Positions 34,169-41,947 of a stretch of DNA of 56,539 nucleotides are shown here, piece by piece; within the stretch, counting starts at the first letter, position 1, and each line of letters begins with the position of its first letter. A program made the position numbers and the translations under genes. The stretch spans positions 1 through 56,539 of the forward strand of contig JAKFYK010000003.1 of NCBI GenBank assembly GCA_021730905.1, read 5' to 3'. Origin of the DNA: Betaproteobacteria bacterium. GTDB taxonomy: Bacteria > Pseudomonadota > Gammaproteobacteria > Burkholderiales > SG8-41. The notes under the pieces are model-generated. The model was given only the letters and a program-made list of their open reading frames with translations, searched no databases and was not told where the DNA came from.

Positions 34169-35167
34169 ATGCATTCATCGTCACGCGAACAATCCACACT
34201 GAATCGCATATCGGGATTCACCGCCGGACTGCTACTGGCGATGTGTTGCACCACGCCGAACGCACAGGTATACCCGGCGAAGACCGTCAGATTCGTGGTG
34301 CCCGTCGCGCCAGGCGGCGCCACCGACATACTCACGCGCACCATCGCGCAGCGACTCGCGGCGGCGTGGGGACAGCAAGTGGTGGTCGATAACCGGCCCG
34401 GCGGCGGCAGCAACGTGGGTTTCGAGGTCGCCGCACAGGCGCCCGCCGATGGTTATACGCTGCTGATGGCGCAGCCGGCGTTTACGGTCAACGTCAGCCT
34501 CTATAAAAAACTTGCCTACGATCCAATGCGGGATTTCTCGGCAATCACGCTGGCTGCCACCGGCGCCAATGTGCTGGTGGTTCATCCGTCGGTGCCCGCG
34601 ACGACGCTGAAGGATTTCATCGCGCTGGCCAAGGCAAAGCCCGGCCGACTCAATTACGCGTCATCGGGCAACGGAACGACGCCGCATCTCTCGGGCGAGT
34701 TATTCAAAACGATGGCGGGCGTTAATATCACGCACATTCCCTACAAAGGCGCCGGCGCTTCCGTCACGGATTTGCTGGGTGGGCACGTCGATCTTGCGTT
34801 TCTCAGCCTGTCGTCGGTGGTGCCGCAACTCAAGGCCAAACGGCTGCGCGCCCTGGCCATTACCAGCGCCAGCCGCTCTGCCTTGATGCCCGAACTGCCG
34901 ACCTTTGCAGAGGCAGGGCTCAAGGGATACGAGGTCACCGGCTGGTATGGCGTTGTTGCGCCCTCAGGCACACCCAGGGAGATCATCAACCGATTACATG
35001 CGGACATCACCCGCACGCTGGCCCAGCCCGACGTCGTGCAAACGCTGGGTTCATTCGGCCTGGAGCCCGCACCCGCGAATTCTCCCGACGCGTTTACGGC
35101 CTATTTACGTACGGAGATCGGTAAATGGGCCGGGGTGGTCAAGGCGTCTGGGGCGAAAGCGGACTAA
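34169..35167 (+). CDS. Bug/TctC-family periplasmic solute-binding protein (7)
   Basis: This 332-residue protein has a signal peptide ending near PNAQ, then VYPAKTVRFVVPVAPGGATD, VVVDNRPGGGSNVG, ADGYTLL and HIPYKGAGASV. The start at ATG 34169 lies only 19 bases beyond the inverted-repeat element and has no good ribosome-binding site; the longer frame from 34112 would be coded by the repeat itself. Insertion of the element may have removed the original promoter and leader. The ligand is unknown. Confidence 0.88.
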   Translation: MHSSSREQSTLNRISGFTAGLLLAMCCTTPNAQVYPAKTVRFVVPVAPGGATDILTRTIAQRLAAAWGQQVVVDNRPGGGSNVGFEVAAQAPADGYTLLMAQPAFTVNVSLYKKLAYDPMRDFSAITLAATGANVLVVHPSVPATTLKDFIALAKAKPGRLNYASSGNGTTPHLSGELFKTMAGVNITHIPYKGAGASVTDLLGGHVDLAFLSLSSVVPQLKAKRLRALAITSASRSALMPELPTFAEAGLKGYEVTGWYGVVAPSGTPREIINRLHADITRTLAQPDVVQTLGSFGLEPAPANSPDAFTAYLRTEIGKWAGVVKASGAKAD

Positions 35168-35280
35168 ATTGGTGCAGACCGGAAAACAATTAGTTTTGAT
35201 GCCAATGCTGCGGATTGCTGGTAAGGTATTGCCGCAGGCGGGTTAAACAGTGTGTTAATTCGAGATCTGGAGGAGGATCT

Positions 35281-35754
35281 ATGTTTAAACATATCCTGAT
35301 GCCTACCGATGGGTCGGCGCATTCCGAAAGAGCCATAGAGCGTGGAATCGAGCTGGCAAAGCTGTGCGGCGCGAAAGTCACCGGCATTCACGTCATGCAG
35401 GACTATCAGATGATGATGGCCTCCGAAGGCATGGTGCCGCCGGGCATGGAAGAACAGATGGACAAACAGGCGCGCGAACAGGCCGCGATCTTCCTTGCGT
35501 TTGTGCAAAAGACCGCGGCCGCGGCCGGAGTGGCGTGCGAGACGCTGATTGCGAAGGGACACCATCCCTACGACGCCATCGTCGATACCGCCAATGAACG
35601 TGCTTGCGATTTGATCGTGATGACCGCGCGCTATCGCAAGGGATTGGTGGCGCTGCTCATGGGCAGCGAGGCCAGCCGCGTGTTGCACCGCGCGTCGATC
35701 CCGGTACTCACGTTCCGCGGCATCATGAGTGCGGATCATCCCGACAAAAAATAG
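35281..35754 (+). CDS. universal stress protein family
   Basis: This 157-residue UspA-fold protein begins MFKHILMPTDGSAHSERAI, as usual for the family. The C-terminal nucleotide-binding region of ATP-binding members has Gly-x-x-Gly, nine residues, then Gly-Ser. Here it reads TARYRKGLVALLMGSEASRV, keeping the final Gly-Ser but lacking the first glycine, so ATP binding may be weakened. A methionine-rich insert (YQMMMASEGMVPPGMEEQM) lies at about 43-61. GGAGGAGG precedes the ATG. It follows a Bug gene after 113 bases and probably has its own promoter. Confidence 0.88.
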   Translation: MFKHILMPTDGSAHSERAIERGIELAKLCGAKVTGIHVMQDYQMMMASEGMVPPGMEEQMDKQAREQAAIFLAFVQKTAAAAGVACETLIAKGHHPYDAIVDTANERACDLIVMTARYRKGLVALLMGSEASRVLHRASIPVLTFRGIMSADHPDKK

Positions 35755-35819
35755 CAGCAATCGTAACGACAGGTTTTATCGTTTCACGCGTTACGCAACA
35801 AATAGACGCGTATAGACGA

Positions 35820-36476
35820 TCACCCGGGCTGGTTGATCTGTAACGCGCGCTGATACGCGTCGCGTGCCGTGATGCGCTTCAGGTAATCATGCAGCGCATC
35901 CGGCAATTCGATCTTGCGGCGTATCGCGCCGATCAAACAGGTCGTCAGCAGAATATCCGCGCCGCAGAAACATTCGCCCAATACGTAGGGTCCGTACGGC
36001 GCGCTCGCAGACAGGCGCTGCACCGTCGCATGCGCCTGCCGCGCAAATCCGTCACGCGCGGCCTGCAGCGCATTGGGGGCTTCGCCATAAATTTTGTGCA
36101 GGTCTTCGTGCTTGCGAATCACGTACAGCGTGTTGGCGTCGAGTTCCATCATTACGAAAAAGCACCACTGGTCGTAACGCGCGCGTTCGCGCGGCGAAGA
36201 TGGCGGGCATAACCCGCGCGCCGCGCCGTATGCCGTGCCCAGATAATTGACGATGGCGGCACTCTCGGACAGCACCAGATCGCCGTCCTGCAGCACGGGA
36301 ATTTTCTGGCTGGGGTTGAGTTGTGTGTATTCGGCCGTGAGCGTTTCGCCGGAACGCGACGTGATCGGCCGCCGTTCATAAGGCAGATCGAGTTCACACA
36401 ACATCCAGTGCGCACGCAGGGTGCGCGAGGTGCCGACACCCCAGATTACCCGGTTTTCTTTTACGGCGTCAGGCAT
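35820..36476 (-). CDS. glutathione S-transferase family protein (1)
   Basis: This 218-residue protein has an N-terminal thioredoxin-like half (VIWGVGTSRTLRAHWMLCEL, with NPSQKIPVLQDGDLVLSES as the glutathione-binding cis-Pro and Glu-Ser segment at about 54-72) and a helical C-terminal half with LGECFCGADILLTTCL. A Ser or Thr in GTSRTLR is the likely glutathione-activating residue. It ends a cluster of RidA-like, MBL and GST genes, with 19 bases between the MBL stop and its start. A role in processing an electrophilic catabolite is plausible. Confidence 0.85.
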   Translation of the reverse strand: MPDAVKENRVIWGVGTSRTLRAHWMLCELDLPYERRPITSRSGETLTAEYTQLNPSQKIPVLQDGDLVLSESAAIVNYLGTAYGAARGLCPPSSPRERARYDQWCFFVMMELDANTLYVIRKHEDLHKIYGEAPNALQAARDGFARQAHATVQRLSASAPYGPYVLGECFCGADILLTTCLIGAIRRKIELPDALHDYLKRITARDAYQRALQINQPG

Positions 36477-36495
36477 GCGCGCCCATCTTCCGCCC

Positions 36496-37317
36496 TCAGG
36501 CGCCCGTCAGGTAGTTGTAGAGGTTCGCCACATTCATTTTCATCACGCCGGGCGCCATGCCGTCCTGCCCGATATCCATCGGATAGCGGTCGGTCATCGC
36601 GGTCAGACGCACGATGGCTTCGTCGCGCGTCATGCCGCGGTCAATCGCGTCCTTCACGTAGGCTTTCCACTCCTGAATGAACGCGCCTTGTTCGTTAAGG
36701 TAATCCTTGCCGCAAATTGCGCCGTGGCCCGGCACAAAAATTTCCTCCTTCAGCTTGCGCAATGATTCCAGCGACATCAGCCACAGGTCGGGATTGGCCT
36801 CCTGCAGCCAGGTATGCACCTTGTGGAAAATATTGTCGCTGGTGAACACTACGCCCTCTTCCTTGACGCAGATCGCCGCCTGATACGCCGTGTGCCCCGG
36901 CATGTGGATCATTTCGAAAGTGTGATTGCCCACGTGCAGCGTCATGCCGTTCCTGAAGGTGATGATCGGCGCGTTGGGGCGGTAGCCTGCGAGCAGTCCG
37001 GGCTCTTCAGGACCGAACGTGGACACGCGTGCTACGTGCGCCTGCACGTCGGTGTTAAGTATGCGCGTGCGCACGCCTTCGTGGGCGATCACCGGCACAT
37101 CGAAAAACGCGTTGCCGGTCCAATGATCGCCATGCGGCTCGGTGTTGATGATATAACGCAGTTTGCCGCGCCTGGCGATCTCGGCCTTCAACTTCACCGC
37201 ATCGCTGGGTTTGTGCGGCGTATCGATCAGCACGATGCCGTCGGAGGTGGTCACGAAACCGTGATTGCAGCCGCGAATCTGCGTTTCGACGAAGACGTTG
37301 CTGGTCAGTTGATGCAT
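36496..37317 (-). CDS. metallo-beta-lactamase-fold protein with altered metal motif
   Basis: This 273-residue cytosolic MBL-fold protein has IDTPHKPSD, the motif TEPHGDHWTGN at residues 59-69, HMPGHT near 137, and FVPGHGAICG near 213. The normal HxHxDH has Glu60 in place of the first His, so one zinc ligand is changed or lost. The remaining His62, Asp64, His65 and later His residues are kept. The ATG at 37317 follows GAGG; the longer frame is discounted because it overlaps the RidA-like gene. It is 22 bases downstream of that gene and 19 upstream of the GST gene. Confidence 0.82.
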   Translation of the reverse strand: MHQLTSNVFVETQIRGCNHGFVTTSDGIVLIDTPHKPSDAVKLKAEIARRGKLRYIINTEPHGDHWTGNAFFDVPVIAHEGVRTRILNTDVQAHVARVSTFGPEEPGLLAGYRPNAPIITFRNGMTLHVGNHTFEMIHMPGHTAYQAAICVKEEGVVFTSDNIFHKVHTWLQEANPDLWLMSLESLRKLKEEIFVPGHGAICGKDYLNEQGAFIQEWKAYVKDAIDRGMTRDEAIVRLTAMTDRYPMDIGQDGMAPGVMKMNVANLYNYLTGA

Positions 37318-37339
37318 GAATGCCTCGCTGGTTGCTGAA

Positions 37340-38122
37340 TCACAAAACAATCTCGCGCGCTGCGCCGCGCACATCCATTTCGAATTCCAGATCGATTACC
37401 GGTGGCCTTGCGTAGTGCCACGTGAGTCCGGCGGCGCAAGCGCCACGCATTGCAAGCACTTCGCCGACCAGATGGCCGATGTTCTGCACGGTATACGCCT
37501 GCGTGCTGATGGCGTCCGCCCAGGTCAAGCCCAGCAGCGCAAGGCGCCGCTCCATTTCAGCCACCACAAACAACACTTTTTCGCGCAGTCCTTCGGGCGA
37601 CGTATCGCCAAGCCGCACGATGCGCTCGCGGTAACGCCCGCCTTGAGCACGTGCTTCGCCACCGCCTGCAAGGATAAACGTTGGGCGCAACCCGCCGCCT
37701 TGTTGCATCGGCACGGTGTACGAAAACGCTGCCATCACCGTCTCCGCGGGCGCGCCATAAACCGGACACACATTGGTGCGCGCCACCGGATTCACCGGTT
37801 GCTCACCGCCCTGATAGATGCCCCAGCGCTCAAGCGTGATGACGTAGGCTTTGTTGAAATCATAAAACCCCTGATCGGTAAATTGCGAAGGCGAGCGCAA
37901 CTCACATGCCGCGAATGCGGTGCTGGGCCGGCCGATGTGCTTGAGATGCGCCTCAACCGCAGCGTATGCATCGGCCAGCGGCAACGGCGTAAAAAATCGC
38001 GCGCGCTCGATTTCATAGCCGGGCTCGGCCGCCACACCGCCCGAATACTGGAACACCGCTTTGATGTAGCGGTAGTTGCCCGGCGCAAACACCGGGACCG
38101 CGGACATACGGTTTTCTGTCAT
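37340..38122 (-). CDS. RidA/YjgF-superfamily protein, aminomuconate-deaminase-like
   Basis: This 260-residue protein is about twice the usual RidA length. The C-terminal half (from about 175) follows the YjgF pattern, with LREKVLFVVAEMERRLALLG and then TQAYTVQNIGHLV. The overall plan resembles CnbZ-type 2-aminomuconate or 2-amino-5-chloromuconate deaminases, from memory, which remove an imine or enamine amino group in aminophenol degradation. ATG 38122 is preceded by TTG in frame. A nearby in-frame ATG five codons on is an alternative start. It probably heads a three-gene operon with the MBL and GST genes. Confidence 0.65.
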   Translation of the reverse strand: MTENRMSAVPVFAPGNYRYIKAVFQYSGGVAAEPGYEIERARFFTPLPLADAYAAVEAHLKHIGRPSTAFAACELRSPSQFTDQGFYDFNKAYVITLERWGIYQGGEQPVNPVARTNVCPVYGAPAETVMAAFSYTVPMQQGGGLRPTFILAGGGEARAQGGRYRERIVRLGDTSPEGLREKVLFVVAEMERRLALLGLTWADAISTQAYTVQNIGHLVGEVLAMRGACAAGLTWHYARPPVIDLEFEMDVRGAAREIVL

Positions 38123-38209
38123 CAACCGATTTTCTTTTGTGATTTGAAATCCAATGTTACCGGAGTCAAAGCGCGCAAAAGCTCCATGGGAGATGCGTAT
38201 AAAAATATC

Positions 38210-38228
38210 AATAAAAACATATAGTTAG
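38210..38228 (-). repeat. AT-rich intergenic motif, copy D
   Basis: The plus strand reads AATAAAAACATATAGTTAG, sharing the AATAAAAACA core with copies A and C but diverging at the end. It lies in the divergent gap between the RidA-like gene (minus) and a Bug gene (plus), 88 bases before the former's start. Confidence 0.5.
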
Positions 38229-38299
38229 CTAATCGCATCTGGTTTTGCGCACGACCATCCCGTAGCATTGCGAATGTTAACAATGCTGGAGATCCTGAA

Positions 38300-39292
38300 T
38301 TGAAAACAACGACACTCACACGCGTGAAAATAGCGTGGGCGATAGCGCTGATGATAGCGTTTGCCGCGGCGGCGCCGCGCGCCGCCGCACAAACGGCTGC
38401 TTATCCCGTAAAACCAATACGCATGACCGTTTCCTCCGGCGCCGGCGGCGGGCTGGATTTTGTGTCTCGTCTGGCAGCCGTGCCAATGTCCGAAGCGCTC
38501 GGGCAAAGCGTGGTCGTCGATAATCGTGCCGGTGCCAGCGGCAGCATCGCCGCCGAGATCACCGCGTTGGCGCCGCCCGATGGCTATACCCTGATGATGC
38601 TGTCCGCGAGCCTGGTGGTGTACGGCATCGTCAACAAGACGCGCTACGATCTTTACCGGGATTTCGATGCGATATCACAAGTAGGCGCGAGCCCTTACAT
38701 ACTTACGGTGCATCCGTCGCTGCCGGTGAAATCGGTGAAAGATTTGGTTGCCTACGCAAAAGCCAATCCCACCAAACTCAGTTACGCCTCGACCGGCAAC
38801 GCATCACTCGCACATCTGGCAACCGAACTGCTCGGCAGCGCCACGGGCGCGCGCTTCACGCACGTGCCCTACAAAGGCGTCGGCGCGGCGCTGACCGAGT
38901 TACTGTCCGGGCAGATACAAATGAGTTTTTTCAGCGGCGGCTCGGTTTACAGTCAGGTGCGCTCGCAGAAACTGCGCGCGCTGGCCATCGCCAGCACGGT
39001 GCGCACCAAAGCGGCACCTGATCTGCCGACGATGATCGAGGCCGGCGTGCCGGGGTACGTGGTTACACAATGGCACGGCTTGATGGCGCCGCGCGGCGTG
39101 CCACGTCCGATCGTGGATCGCCTGTATCGCGAAGTCCTCAAAGCCGTGCAAAAACCGGAAGTAGCGTCGCGACTCGCGCTCGACGGCACCGACGGCATCG
39201 GCAGCTCGCCGGAGCAATTCACCGCTTTTCTGAAGTCGGAGCGCGAACAGTGGGCGAAGGCGGCAAAAATCGCCAACATACGCAGCGACTAA
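38300..39292 (+). CDS. Bug/TctC-family periplasmic solute-binding protein (8)
   Basis: This 330-residue protein has a signal peptide ending PRAAAQ, then AYPVKPIRMTVSSGAGGGLD, VVVDNRAGASGSIA, PDGYTLM and HVPYKGVGAAL. The start is TTG at 38300, supported by CTGGAGA seven bases upstream and by the position of the signal peptide (MKTTTLTRVKIAW). No in-frame ATG lies at a suitable place. It is divergent from the RidA-like operon. The gene ends 17 bases from a convergent hydrolase gene. The ligand is unknown. Confidence 0.9.
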   Translation: MKTTTLTRVKIAWAIALMIAFAAAAPRAAAQTAAYPVKPIRMTVSSGAGGGLDFVSRLAAVPMSEALGQSVVVDNRAGASGSIAAEITALAPPDGYTLMMLSASLVVYGIVNKTRYDLYRDFDAISQVGASPYILTVHPSLPVKSVKDLVAYAKANPTKLSYASTGNASLAHLATELLGSATGARFTHVPYKGVGAALTELLSGQIQMSFFSGGSVYSQVRSQKLRALAIASTVRTKAAPDLPTMIEAGVPGYVVTQWHGLMAPRGVPRPIVDRLYREVLKAVQKPEVASRLALDGTDGIGSSPEQFTAFLKSEREQWAKAAKIANIRSD

Positions 39293-39309
39293 GACAAAAA
39301 GTCGGGGCG

Positions 39310-40110
39310 CTATGTAAGCGCGTGGTGCCGCCGCAGAAAATCCAATGTGATGCGCGCGCATTCGTCCGGAACGCTCGCACCGACGTGATAGCCATCCACC
39401 GGCAATCCCACGATTTCCGCCTGCGGCAGTTTCTCGCGATAGACATCGATGTCGGAGCGGCTGTACGCCCGGCGCGGTGATTCAGTCGTCAGCACCAGCG
39501 CAGGGCATTTGACCTCATGCAAGGTTGCGCCGACATCGATATTGCTGACCCAGCGCATGTAGGCGCGCGCAGTTTCGATTCGCGTAGATCCCATCAGATT
39601 GACCCACCACTCGATACCTTCCGGAGACATGCGGCTACCGAGTCGCGGCGGCATGGTCTCGCGTGCCCAACTGCGCACGCCGTGGGCTTCCATGTGCTGC
39701 ATCCACTGCTGCGGCTGCGGCGGCGCCAGCGGCACCGAGGCGAGCGTGATGGTTTTCACCAGATCGGGACTGAGGCGCGCGAGTTCTATCGTCACCAGGC
39801 CGCCGCTTTTCGCGCCGATCACATGTGCGATGCCATCGCCGAATTCCGTAATCAGCCGCGCTGCGTGCGCAACAAAATTTTGCGTGCTGAACGCATTTTC
39901 ATTCGCTACCGCGCTCGATTGGCCGAACCCCTGCTGGTCGAAACGAATCACGCGGTAGTGCCGCGCCAGGTGCGGCACCCACGCGCGCCATGCCGGCGTG
40001 CTTTCGGTGAAGCCATGGATCAGCAGCACGGATTCCGGCGTGGTCCATGGATCGGTGTAGTCGTCGATCTCGTAGTAGAGCTTGCAGCCTGAAATATCCA
40101 AGTACGGCAT
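39310..40110 (-). CDS. alpha/beta-hydrolase fold protein, variant elbow
   Basis: This 266-residue hydrolase has the oxyanion loop LIHGFTEST near 30, VIRFDQQGFGQS near 54, and a nucleophile elbow reading GAKSGG with Ser near residue 102, so the usual Gly-x-Ser-x-Gly has Ala in place of its first Gly. A late His lies in DGYHVGASVP. Relatives hydrolyse C-C bonds or esters in aromatic degradation. It starts directly after the stop of the Bug gene 40116-41081 (five bases apart on the minus strand), so the two form an operon and probably share a substrate pathway. Confidence 0.83.
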   Translation of the reverse strand: MPYLDISGCKLYYEIDDYTDPWTTPESVLLIHGFTESTPAWRAWVPHLARHYRVIRFDQQGFGQSSAVANENAFSTQNFVAHAARLITEFGDGIAHVIGAKSGGLVTIELARLSPDLVKTITLASVPLAPPQPQQWMQHMEAHGVRSWARETMPPRLGSRMSPEGIEWWVNLMGSTRIETARAYMRWVSNIDVGATLHEVKCPALVLTTESPRRAYSRSDIDVYREKLPQAEIVGLPVDGYHVGASVPDECARITLDFLRRHHALT

Positions 40111-40115
40111 GGGTT

Positions 40116-41081
40116 TTATTTGCCGCGACTTTTCGCTTCTTTAATGATCCTCGCCCACTTCACGATATCGGCGCGAATAATCGCGTCAAATTCGGCGGGC
40201 GTGTTGCCGACGGCAGTCGCGCCCTCGCCTGCCAATGCCGGACTCAAATCGGGCGAACGTATGATTTTCACCAGTTCCCGGTTCAACCGCTCGATGATCG
40301 GCTTGGGTGTGCCGGCCGGCGCCAAAATACCGTTCCAGCCGCGCGCTTCGTAACCCGGCAGCGTGTCGGCGATCGGCGGCACATCCGGCAACGATGCATT
40401 GCGCTGCTTTGCACCCACACCCAGCGCACGGACGCGGCCCGCCTTCACTTGCGACACCGCCGTGCTCACCGACCCGACCAGGTAGAAATCGACCTCGCCA
40501 GACAGCAGTGCAGTCAGCGCCTGCGGCGCGCCTTTGTACACCACCTGCGTGAATTTAATGCCCGCCATCGCGCCAAACAAATCTGCCCCCAGCGATCCCA
40601 TGCTGCCGGCGCCGGTGGAGCTGTGATTCAGCTGTCCCGGTTTGGTCTTGGCGAGCGCAATGAATTCCGCCAACGTGCGGGCGGGCGACTGGCTGCCGAC
40701 AATCAATACCGGCGACACCGCGCTCACCAGGGTGATCGGCGCAAAAGCCGTTGCCGTGTCATACGGCATGTCGGGGAACAGACTCTGGTTCACGGCGTGC
40801 GATGGGAACACCATCAGCAGCGTGTGGCCATCCGGCGCCGACTTGGCGACGATCAGCGAACCGACGATACCGCTCGCGCCGGGCCGATTGTCGATGACGA
40901 CTTGCTGGCCCAGTGCATCGCCCAGCTTGGGCGCGATATAGCGCGCAAGAATATCGGTGATACCGCCGGCACCGCTGGGAATAATCAGACGTATCGGGCG
41001 CGCAGGGAAGTTTTCGGCTGCGTGCAGCGCCGTCGTGGCCAATAACGCGGTACCCAGCATCAGGCAGTGCAGAACTCTCAT
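40116..41081 (-). CDS. Bug/TctC-family periplasmic solute-binding protein (9)
   Basis: This 321-residue protein has a signal peptide ending TALHAAE, NFPARPIRLIIPSGAGGITD, VVIDNRPGASGIVG and APDGHTLL, where His replaces the common Tyr. QVVYKGAPQAL stands at the place usually occupied by H-x-PYKG. The open frame continues 50 codons upstream without motif; the ATG at 41081 with GGGGAT ahead begins the signal peptide. The hydrolase gene follows at once. The ligand is unknown. Confidence 0.9.
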   Translation of the reverse strand: MRVLHCLMLGTALLATTALHAAENFPARPIRLIIPSGAGGITDILARYIAPKLGDALGQQVVIDNRPGASGIVGSLIVAKSAPDGHTLLMVFPSHAVNQSLFPDMPYDTATAFAPITLVSAVSPVLIVGSQSPARTLAEFIALAKTKPGQLNHSSTGAGSMGSLGADLFGAMAGIKFTQVVYKGAPQALTALLSGEVDFYLVGSVSTAVSQVKAGRVRALGVGAKQRNASLPDVPPIADTLPGYEARGWNGILAPAGTPKPIIERLNRELVKIIRSPDLSPALAGEGATAVGNTPAEFDAIIRADIVKWARIIKEAKSRGK

Positions 41082-41243
41082 AACGATCCCCGGATGGGCA
41101 TCAAGCCCGTTCGTCGCGAGTTTCGCACCGTCGGCACATGCCGGCAACGGGTAAGAGTGCCTAACATAGTGGATTCCGCGCAGTTGATCGCATAACATGG
41201 TCATATTCACCCACCGCGAAATGAATCGCAAGGAAATTCAACG

Positions 41244-41888
41244 ATGAAACTCACGCTCTGCTACGCACCGCAAACCTGCGCCACCGTACCCTTTATCACG
41301 CTCACCGAAGCGGGCGCGGATTTCGACGTGCACAACCTCAACTCCCGCTCGGGACAATTGAAATCGCCGGAGTTTCTGCGGCTCAACCCCAAGCACAAGG
41401 TACCGGTACTGATCATCGACGGCGATCCGCTGACCGAAAATCTCGCGATACAGATCTGGATCGCGCGCAATTTTCCGGCGGCAAAACTGCTGCCTGCGGA
41501 CCCGCTGGCTGAAGTGAAAGCCATTTCGCTGATGTCGTTTTTCGGCTCCGGCATCCACCCGCATCTCACGCCCAATGCGCGCCCGGAAAACTACTGCGAC
41601 CTCCCTGGCTCGGCGGAAAGCGTAAAACGCGTCGGCAACAAGCTGCTGTTCGAGGACTTCGCCGTAGTGGAGAATTTGCTTGAGGGACGCGTTTGGTTCT
41701 TCGATCATTTCACCGCACCCGACGCCTATTTTTTCTGGTGCTTTCGTCGCGCCATTTCATTCAAGCTCGATCTGTCGCAGTTCAGAAATTGCATGGCGCA
41801 TTTTGAGCGCATGCAGCAGCGCGCGAGCACGCAGAAACTGGCCGCACATGAGAAGCGCGTGATGGAAGAATTCGCGAAGGTAGCTTGA
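41244..41888 (+). CDS. glutathione S-transferase family protein (2)
   Basis: This 214-residue protein begins MKLTLCYAPQTCATVPFITL, with NPKHKVPVLIIDGDPLTEN as the glutathione-binding segment (Val-Pro cis-proline near 53 and Glu-Asn near 64). The C-terminal half is helical with FDHFTAPDAYFFW, the conserved capping motif region. It resembles the beta-class-like bacterial GSTs. CAAGGAAA precedes the ATG. It is convergent with the aconitase gene and divergent from the Bug gene upstream. Confidence 0.87.
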   Translation: MKLTLCYAPQTCATVPFITLTEAGADFDVHNLNSRSGQLKSPEFLRLNPKHKVPVLIIDGDPLTENLAIQIWIARNFPAAKLLPADPLAEVKAISLMSFFGSGIHPHLTPNARPENYCDLPGSAESVKRVGNKLLFEDFAVVENLLEGRVWFFDHFTAPDAYFFWCFRRAISFKLDLSQFRNCMAHFERMQQRASTQKLAAHEKRVMEEFAKVA

Positions 41889-41922
41889 TCAACCGCAGAG
41901 TAAACGTCCTATGGGATAAATT

Positions 41923-41941
41923 GTAACTATTTGTTTTTATT
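41923..41941 (+). repeat. AT-rich intergenic motif, copy E
   Basis: The plus strand reads GTAACTATTTGTTTTTATT; its complement is AATAAAAACAAATAGTTAC, close to copies A and C. It lies 34 bases past the GST stop codon, in sense orientation to that gene, in the gap between the convergent GST and aconitase genes. Confidence 0.55.
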
Positions 41942-41947
41942 GTACTT

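Noticed and set aside
33740..34174. short frames on both strands sharing FRMKPMRR
   Set aside because: The shared peptide follows from the terminal inverted repeat being read on opposite strands; no independent evidence of coding was found.
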